A program made the position numbers and the translations under genes. 64,000 nt of DNA, from NCBI GenBank assembly GCA_030068075.1, contig CM057835.1, forward strand, positions 41,019,215 through 41,083,214. Reading direction: 5' to 3'. Source of the stretch: Paguma larvata (Eukaryota; Chordata; Mammalia; Carnivora; Viverridae). The notes beneath the pieces are model-generated. The model made no database searches. It was given only the letters and a program-made list of their open reading frames with translations, and was not told the DNA's origin. Below are positions 57,654 through 64,000 of the stretch, in pieces; position 1 is the first letter of the stretch, and each line of letters opens with the position of its first letter.

Positions 57654-57889
57654 GGGCACCTGGGTGGCTCAGTTAGTTAAGCATCCGACTTCAGCTCAGA
57701 TCATGATCTCACATGATCTCACAGCTCATGAGTTAGAACCCGACATGAGACTCTGTGCTGACAGCTCAGAGCCTGGAGCCTGCTTCTGTTTCTGTGTCTC
57801 CCGCTCTCTCTCTGCCCATCCCCCGCTCTCATACTGTCTCTCTCTCTCTCTCAAAAATAAACATTACAAAAATTAAAAAAAAAAAAGAG
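57654..57889 (+). mobile_element. Felid tRNA-Lys SINE with internal 10-bp duplication
   Basis: GGGCACCTGGGTGGCTCAGT, GTTAAGCATCCGACTTCAGC, GACAGCTCAGAGCCTGGAGC, CT-rich stretch, CTCAAAAATAAACATTAC. ATGATCTCAC is exactly duplicated in tandem at 57703-57722, absent from the other copies here. TAAGAAGGG flanks it (57645-57653, 57890-57898). Confidence 0.95.
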
Positions 57890-59000
57890 TAAGAAGGGAA
57901 ATCATTGAAGAGTCTGAGCATTCGGAAGATAGGATAGGACCTAGGGAGATGGATGGACAGCAAGATTTGAGAACACAAAGGGGATATAATATACTCTGTA
58001 GGACACTGGCTAGCTTAAAATCAATAAGGGGAAAGCTTAAAATTAGTAAGACCAGTGAGGAGGCTACCACAGTAACCCAGGAAAAAAGATTACGATGGGT
58101 TGAACTGGGGCAGCAGGTATGGAGGCAGTGACATGGAGAGTGTCTGAAAGGAGAACAAACAGGACTGAGAGATCACATAAGAGATGTTAAAGAGAAAAGA
58201 GTAATAACTCAAGATTTCTTTATCCCATGTAACTGCCAGTGTCTGCAAAGTAGAAGGTTGTCATTGGAGCAGGTACATATATATAGTATGGCAGGGTTAC
58301 ATATGTGGTTTCAGGACCCCTTCAAGAGAGGAGAGCGGCCCAGTTCAGAGGAAAATGGCTTGCAGATGGCTGCCAAGTGCCAGTTCCCTTCAGGGTTTGC
58401 TTCAGTTTTCAAGCTGACATCATGCTTTTCTCAGGATGGATTCAGCAGATCCAGAAGATGATAGTGCCAACACAGTTTTCTTAAAGTAGCTTCTAGAGAA
58501 AGAATGGGAAAGTCAATCAAGGAGTTAGCCATTTTCATCCAATATGAGATACTTCTAAAAAGGACAATCTTTGCTCCAGAGCTTCTCATTGAGCTGGTAG
58601 AAACCATCAGGTCGGCATCCTGGTTTAATAGCTCCCCCAACTAAATCATGTTTCCTCCCTTTGACTTCCATAGATATAACCCCTCACAAGCCTTTTGCGT
58701 TCCAAACTCACCATCTGCAACAAGAATTCTCAGATTTTAAGGGAACGGTCTCTCCTAGGATATTAGTTTTATTAATCTAAGAAATCAAGTCTTCCCACTG
58801 GGTCCAAATCTCTACAGGGAACAAAGTATAGTACTAGGATGTGCATCAGATGTAAGGGCAGAAACGGGGACTCGGCTTCCTTTTGGGCCTAAGCATTTGC
58901 TTAAACGGCTTGCATACATTCATGTCCCAAAGTCTAGAAGAAACTTCCTCAGGCATAAACAATGGTATCCCATGAAGTCTGTTTACTTATTTTGATGCCA

Positions 59001-59040
59001 CAATCTCCTTTTCACAAGAACAAACTCCTTTTCACAAGAA
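59001..59040. repeat. 20-bp tandem duplication
   Basis: CAATCTCCTTTTCACAAGAA followed at once by the same unit with one change (T to A at its fourth position). Confidence 0.95.
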
Positions 59041-59575
59041 TGTTCTTAAAATGTGTGAGATAAGCTGTCATAGTTTCTTATATCTTCCCTCATTTTAAGC
59101 AACGTATTATGATTTTTTTCTAACTTTCCTTACATCTGTCATTTCCTCCTTGCTGTTAGCAGTATATTCTGACAACTTAAAACTTATGAAATTTCTCAGA
59201 GGAGACCACCCAGGTTACTTCATAGGTAGAAAGTAAAGTATAGACAATAGTACTGTTAGCATTTACTTAAACTTTTTATTATTAGGATTATAAATGTGGC
59301 AAATTTATTATCATCGTAGTGTTCGCGATTGTATTGATATTTATCTGTTTGTATATTTGTGTGTGTGTGTGGTTTTGTTGTCTATATCTACAACTACATT
59401 TAATCACTTATCATGTAGCAAAAAGGGCATTAGATTTAAAGACCAAAACTTAAATTCCTGGTTCTGAGTCTGCTAATCCCATGTATTTGATATAGCCCAG
59501 GTCATAACTGTTTAACTTAGAGTTCTTTATTTTAAAAAGGTATAATAGATGTGAATATTTTGTGAACTACATTAA

Positions 59576-59591
59576 GTACATAGCTATGTAC
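59576..59591. repeat. 16-bp perfect palindrome
   Basis: GTACATAGCTATGTAC equals its own reverse complement. Confidence 0.97.
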
Positions 59592-60206
59592 ATAGATAAT
59601 TACATAGTTATGATGTAGCTGTTGGGTTAATAGTTTGTATGTCAAACTGGTTAACTCATTTATCCTAATATTCACATTTTAATCCACATGTTTGATACCT
59701 GATTCCATTAGCAGTTACTCATGCAGCTTAACAGGCATGAGTCACCTAGCCCATTTGCAGCTAATTGATTGCTTGACCATAAACTTGTAAACAGTCAATC
59801 TAATTGATCTTGGTGGACTAGCCTAATATATTGTCTAAATTAGAGTTAGCATGCACTTAACCATTTATTCATTTTGCAAAGTATCGTTCTGTATTTTTTG
59901 TATTCCAGAGGAAATGTGCTAGGTCTAGTCCAATACTGTGGCACTCTGGTAAATATACATCAAGGTTATTGCTTAAAACATTCACCCTCAATACCGAAAA
60001 AAAAAAAGTAAATAATAAACTACAAATATGTATATTCAAGGCATTTTCAAATTCCAAGATATAGTTCTCCTCTTTTATATTGGTATAAATCACCATTATT
60101 TTTCTTTAAATATAATTTATGTAAAGAGTTAAAACCATCTTATCTTCTCTTCAAGTTTCACATGGTATATAATGGAATGCCATTAATATGAATGAACTCC
60201 TGAAAC

Positions 60207-60310
60207 TCTCTCTCTCTATATATATATATATATACATACATACACATATACACACATATACATATATACACATATACCTACACACATATATAAAATACAT
60301 TTATAAACAC
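60207..60310. repeat. Compound (TC)n(TA)n / CACATA microsatellite
   Basis: CTCTCTCTCTCTATATATAT followed by ACATACACATATACAC-type units. Confidence 0.93.
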
Positions 60311-60349
60311 ATTTATTATTATAGAAAATATGTCTTCATATGCTATGAT

Positions 60350-60595
60350 TTTTTAAATTTTATAATAGTTTATTTTCAAATTGGTTTACATATAACACCC
60401 AGTGTTCATCCCAACATGTGCCCTTTTTAATGCCCATCACCCCCTCTCCCCCCCTCCCTCATCCCCCTCACCCTCAGTTTTTTCTTAGTCTTTGAGAGTC
60501 TCTTATGTTTTATCTCCCTCCCCCTCTGTGTCTTTTTTTCCTTTCCCCTCTTCCCCTCCTCCTGGTTTTTGCTTAGCCTCACAAAGTCCACCTAT
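60350..60595 (-). mobile_element. LINE-1 3' end (younger carnivore subtype), antisense
   Basis: TTATTTTCAAATTGGTTTAC, ATAACACCCAGTGTTCATCC, CAACATGTGCCCTTTTTAAT, GAGAGTCTCTTATGTTTTAT, CCTCCTGGTTTTTGCTTAGC. The TCAAATTGGTTTACAT start marks the younger subtype also seen (sense) near 20400. It is 5'-truncated at about 60595. Confidence 0.88.
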
Positions 60596-60620
60596 ATGTT
60601 TCCACGAATAGATGCTATGA

Positions 60621-60650
60621 CTTTTTATGTTATGTCTTTTTATGTTATGT
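60621..60650. repeat. 15-bp exact tandem duplication
   Basis: CTTTTTATGTTATGT twice, directly beside the following GT/TA microsatellite. Confidence 0.96.
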
Positions 60651-60695
60651 GTGTGTATATATACATATATATACACACACACACATATATATATC
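60649..60695. repeat. Mixed GT/TA/CA microsatellite, partly self-complementary
   Basis: GTGTGTGTATATATACATAT then ATATACACACACACACATAT: the left GTGTGTGTATATATA pairs with the right TATATACACACACAC. Confidence 0.9.
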
Positions 60696-60765
60696 CTAGA
60701 ATTGGGTGATTTAATGAATAATTCATGATAATACTTGGGTATAAGTTTAAACAGCCTGAATAAAT

Positions 60766-60788
60766 CATCCATCCATCCATCTATCCTT
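60766..60788. repeat. Short (CCAT)n
   Basis: CATCCATCCATCCATCTATC. Confidence 0.85.
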
Positions 60789-62797
60789 CTATATACTGTA
60801 TAATGTTTTGTTTGTTTCCTTCTGTCATTAGCCCAATTTCTCTGAATATGAAAGGTGTTTAATACTGATTTGGCTCTTTTTTCTGAAAATCCCCATCTTG
60901 CAAGAGTCAGAACCATTTACTATATTATGCATAGACACAAAATGCCATTAGGCATGGCCGGGTAAATTGTCCTATTTTTGCATTCACTATGTATTTATCT
61001 CAGTTGGGAAATAAAATATAAACCTAAACTGGAGAAAGAAGAGATGAAGTTTGAGGGATGGTTAGTTTTGTTAGTTTTGTTTTGTTTGTTTTGTTTTTGG
61101 ATTTGAGTTGGTCCTAAAAGCACAGTGTATGTAACAGGAGAGCTCATTATGGCCTCCCTTTGATTTATGAGCTTCTATACGTAGTGTATATTGGAAGCTG
61201 GTAGTTGAAATAAGAATGTGATGTGCACTTCACTCATCCTACCAGAACAGACTGCATTTCTCTGAACTGACAAAGAATTGATACATTCTAGTATGATTCC
61301 ATCACTAAAGACAGCTCAAGATGAGAAGGAAATTTCATAAAGCTTTATGGATTCCCTGTATCTCTAACATTTCTGAGGGAACACCCATTTTCTCAGAAAT
61401 TTCTGGAGTCCTCAGAATCTGGTAAAGCAATACAAATGATTCTCAAACCTACACATCTGTACTGTCTATATAGCTTTGGAGTTTTAGAGACAATGGGAAA
61501 AATCAGCATATATGTCCCTCCTATTTTCCCATAGCATATATTGTAGTTTCTTATATACTGATAATATGACTTTATGTAAAATATCTGCCAAATGAAAACA
61601 AATAAATTTATTAGCCACCAAATAGGAACACATTTGCAAACCTTCCAGGCCAAAGAACTACACATTTTGAATACATTTCAATTAAGAAAATCTACCATAT
61701 GCATACAGCTTAAATATTTGTACATTTTCAGTTTTTCTTATTACTAATTTTAATGGGACTTTGTATAATCAGAATAATACCCAAGTATAAACTGAATATA
61801 TTTCTGTAATGAAAATCGAGATAATGATTACGGCTTCCGATCCATGTAAGGTGATAAAGACAATCATGAGTAATTTTGGAGGCAATTACTTTACATAATA
61901 TTTTTATTATGCATTATTTTCATTTAGAAAATTTTGTTGAAATAAAACAAGTGCATTTTCAATTTCAATGCTGTTGTGTAAATAAAGTGCAGCACAATAT
62001 GTTATAAAATTTTTAAAAGTTAGAATAATATGACACCTGCTTAGCTGTTTTATTGTAATTTTAATATTCTCTAAACAGTTCAGAAACCTAAAAATATAGT
62101 TTAAGTATAGGATAGAAATATAATAATTTAATACTTTTTAGAGTTTATGTAATGTTTACTTATTTAAAGAAAGATAAAAACCTCTTCATTGTCAAGTACT
62201 TTGGATTAAATGATGACTGTTAGGAGACCAGGACATACAATTATGGAAATAAACAGGAAGACTTCTAATATTCTATTAGTGAAGAGAAAAAAAATGTAGT
62301 CTTCCACAAAAACCATATAGACTGGCTCTAAAACCTAAGTGTCCATCAAAATCAGATAGAAATATCTTGTCATATATTAATTCCTGCATGGCCAGTGCAG
62401 ATATTCTTATTTGTTTGGCCTTGGAACTAGTCAGAATTTGTATTTTTCAGAAGTAGTGTCAGTGATCCACGGTCTTGTAATGGAAATCTACCTCTGCACA
62501 GAGCAAAACTAAGTTGTAACAGTTTAAAAATGCCTTACCCGTAAGCAGGATAGCTGACTATATACAGAGGAAATAGAAATATCTTACTGAAAACAAAAGA
62601 TTTTCCCCATGAAAAGATAATCTGGCTCTTTGATAACTTCATTTATTATAAGCATTTCAAACTCATATACTCATGCCCAAATATATTTTCAGATGAATGT
62701 CTAATCTAGACTATTCAATTTTATAAGAGGTTGTCAAACCTACATTTTATATTTTTATATATTTTAATCTTGAAATCCATTATACAAAAGATCATGT
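60789..62797. other. 2.0 kb of unique sequence
   Basis: A T/G-rich run at 61063-61097. 61800-62000 is AT-rich with several TAAT/ATTA motifs. No gene recognised. Confidence 0.5.
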
Positions 62798-62820
62798 GAT
62801 ATATATATATATATATATAT
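62798..62820. repeat. (AT)n microsatellite
   Basis: About eleven uninterrupted AT units. Confidence 0.95.
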
Positions 62821-64000
62821 GTACCTAACTTAAAGATTAATAAAACAAGTAAAACAAAACTGCCACAATTTATATAAAGACATAAAATATTATCTTAAGT
62901 TTTGAAGAACTTACGGTCTCTCCTGAATTCAATCCCTCTCCTTTTCCAGAGGTAATTATTATGTTGCATTTAATTTTTTATTCCTTTACTTTTATTTTTT
63001 GTTTGATGGATGGGTGACCTTCAAAATATTTAAATCAAGCACTCAACAACAAGAATGGATGCTGCTGGGTAGCACTGGAGTGGGGTCCTGGAGACCCTAT
63101 ATGTGCCAGGCATAACTGCATTATATATGATTAAGCTAGCAGTTTTGGATGAATTAGGAAGGATGGTCTTTGTAAGTATAAATTGGAACCCAGGAAGTGG
63201 CCTTGCAAGTAAAGGACATTGAAGCATAAATTTTATTAGCTTCACTAAAAATCTGCCTCTGGGGAGAGGGTGGGGTTTCAGCATTACTGATATAGTGAAA
63301 TAAGCAAAAACAACATAAATGGGCATCAAGAAGAAAATGACTAAATACTAGTACAATGTTCGTATAGCTAAATAGCATATGATAATGAAAATCAAATAAA
63401 GTATGATGCATTACATATGAGTATAGGGATTAATTTATTTATATAATATTTAACATAGGCAAAACTAAACATGTATTTAGATGTGCTTATATATATCATA
63501 TATTGATCTATCATATCACAGCATAGCATATCATAATATAGACAGAGATGATAAAAGATTGCTAATGAATGGCTAGCTTGCTTCACTGTGGCAATATCAG
63601 TTGTTAAAATGTTGAAATGCTTCCATACTGTTTTAGAAGCAGCCATTGTCCTGCTCACCACAGAAGCTCCCACCTAGCCCATGCCCATTACCCACATGTT
63701 CTATCCTTATCCTTGCCCTCTGGGTATCTTCACTATTAACACCTCTCACCAGAGGAAGAATCGTATACAAAACGTCAACAATTCTCTAATGACCTATCTC
63801 CCTAAAGCGTCTATAACCTTATTACAAAGAAATAGAAATTAATACATGTCAAATTGTTTTTTTATAATGTTAGGGAATACTACTTAGGTGGTCCAGCACT
63901 TAGTTTTAGAATATGGGGTGACTTGGCACTATTGTTATATCCTGTGTCTCAAATACAAATAATTACATTTTATAGAAGCTCTCACATGTCAATAAGTATC
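62821..64000. other. Unique sequence to window end
   Basis: CATAT-rich imperfect repeat at 63488-63540. Reading frames on - (63030-63673) have no splice or promoter support. No gene recognised. Confidence 0.5.

Larger units (their letters stand above)
56995..58260. repeat. Old mammalian interspersed repeat split by two SINEs
   Basis: ATTCATTCAACAAATATTCA, AGTGCCAGAATCTGACTAGG, GTCAGGGAAAGTCTTTCTG, AAGTTCAAGGCCCTGAGGC, GACCAGTGAGGAGGCTACCA and CAGTAACCCAGGAAAAAAG follow, in order, a very widespread old mammalian repeat. I do not assert its family. Pieces are at 56995-57356, 57571-57653 and 57890-58260. Borders approximate. Confidence 0.6.
58261..60206. other. Unique sequence with a tandem duplication and a palindrome
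   Basis: No gene recognised. See 59001-59040 and 59576-59591. A short GT run lies at 59359-59372. 59430-59600 may be a very weak sense MIR. Confidence 0.45.

Noticed and set aside
60503..60916. Longest frame in the window (137 codons, - strand)
   Set aside because: It crosses an L1 3' end and a TA/CA microsatellite (ICVCVYIYVYIHTH text), so it is repeat-driven.
1..64000. A previously undescribed multi-gene system
   Set aside because: Both strands were read end to end. Apart from two exon-like segments, everything recognisable is transposon, simple repeat or unique noncoding sequence, and nothing supports an operon-like or defence-type system.

Overview
This is a gene-poor, AT-rich stretch of a carnivore genome, almost certainly a cat (Felidae, or at least a feliform). 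The diagnosis rests on about nineteen copies or fragments of a tRNA-Lys-derived carnivore SINE. Its head reads GGGGCGCCTGGGTGGCTCAG, and its body (TGACAGCTCAGAGCCTGGAG, then a CT-rich stretch, CAAAAATAAATAAA and poly-A) is the felid form rather than the canid one. LINE-1 3' ends of the matching carnivore lineage, ancient MIR, MaLR and hAT copies, and CA/GT, GGAA and AT microsatellites complete the picture. No bacterial, plasmid or phage signal is present. I found no complete protein-coding gene, no rRNA, no functional tRNA, no CpG island and no CRISPR array.

Layout. Positions 1-9.7 kb hold five SINEs, two antisense L1 3' ends and several MIR relics. Positions 9.7-14.5 kb are almost free of recognisable repeats apart from a 44-bp GT run. 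Positions 14.5-15.5 kb hold a young SINE with its target duplication and a twin-primed (5'-inverted) L1. Positions 17.4-17.8 kb are an MLT1-type LTR. Positions 19.2-21 kb are two head-to-tail L1 3' ends. Positions 21.8-23.1 kb are a decayed old element of uncertain class. Positions 23-34 kb are mainly unique sequence with three SINEs, one L1 and one exon-like segment (28567-28662). Positions 34.25-36.6 kb are a nested structure: an old hAT-type DNA transposon split by an old L1. Positions 38-46 kb hold six SINEs or SINE fragments, including a 30-bp head-only piece. A second exon-like segment lies at 46607-46741. Positions 48-52 kb hold microsatellites, a three-copy minisatellite, an old repeat, a SINE, a MIR and a folded-back L1 scrap. 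A 421-bp solo LTR of class II (ERVK/IAP-like) type with a 6-bp target duplication lies at 56075-56495. Two SINEs 83 bp apart (57.36-57.89 kb) sit in an older repeat. The last 6 kb holds an L1 3' end between AT/GT-rich microsatellites and otherwise unique sequence.

Interpretation. The window is intergenic or lies inside very large introns. The two exon-like segments are both on the + strand, both have lengths divisible by three (96 and 135 bp), and both are phase 2-2, so they could splice to each other in frame. They are the best candidates for real coding content, but I do not recognise the peptide and chance is not excluded. I see no evidence for a new multi-gene system. What stands out is the set of structurally informative insertions (twin priming, nested insertion, tandem-triplicated LTR terminus, head-only SINE scrap) and these two candidate exons.
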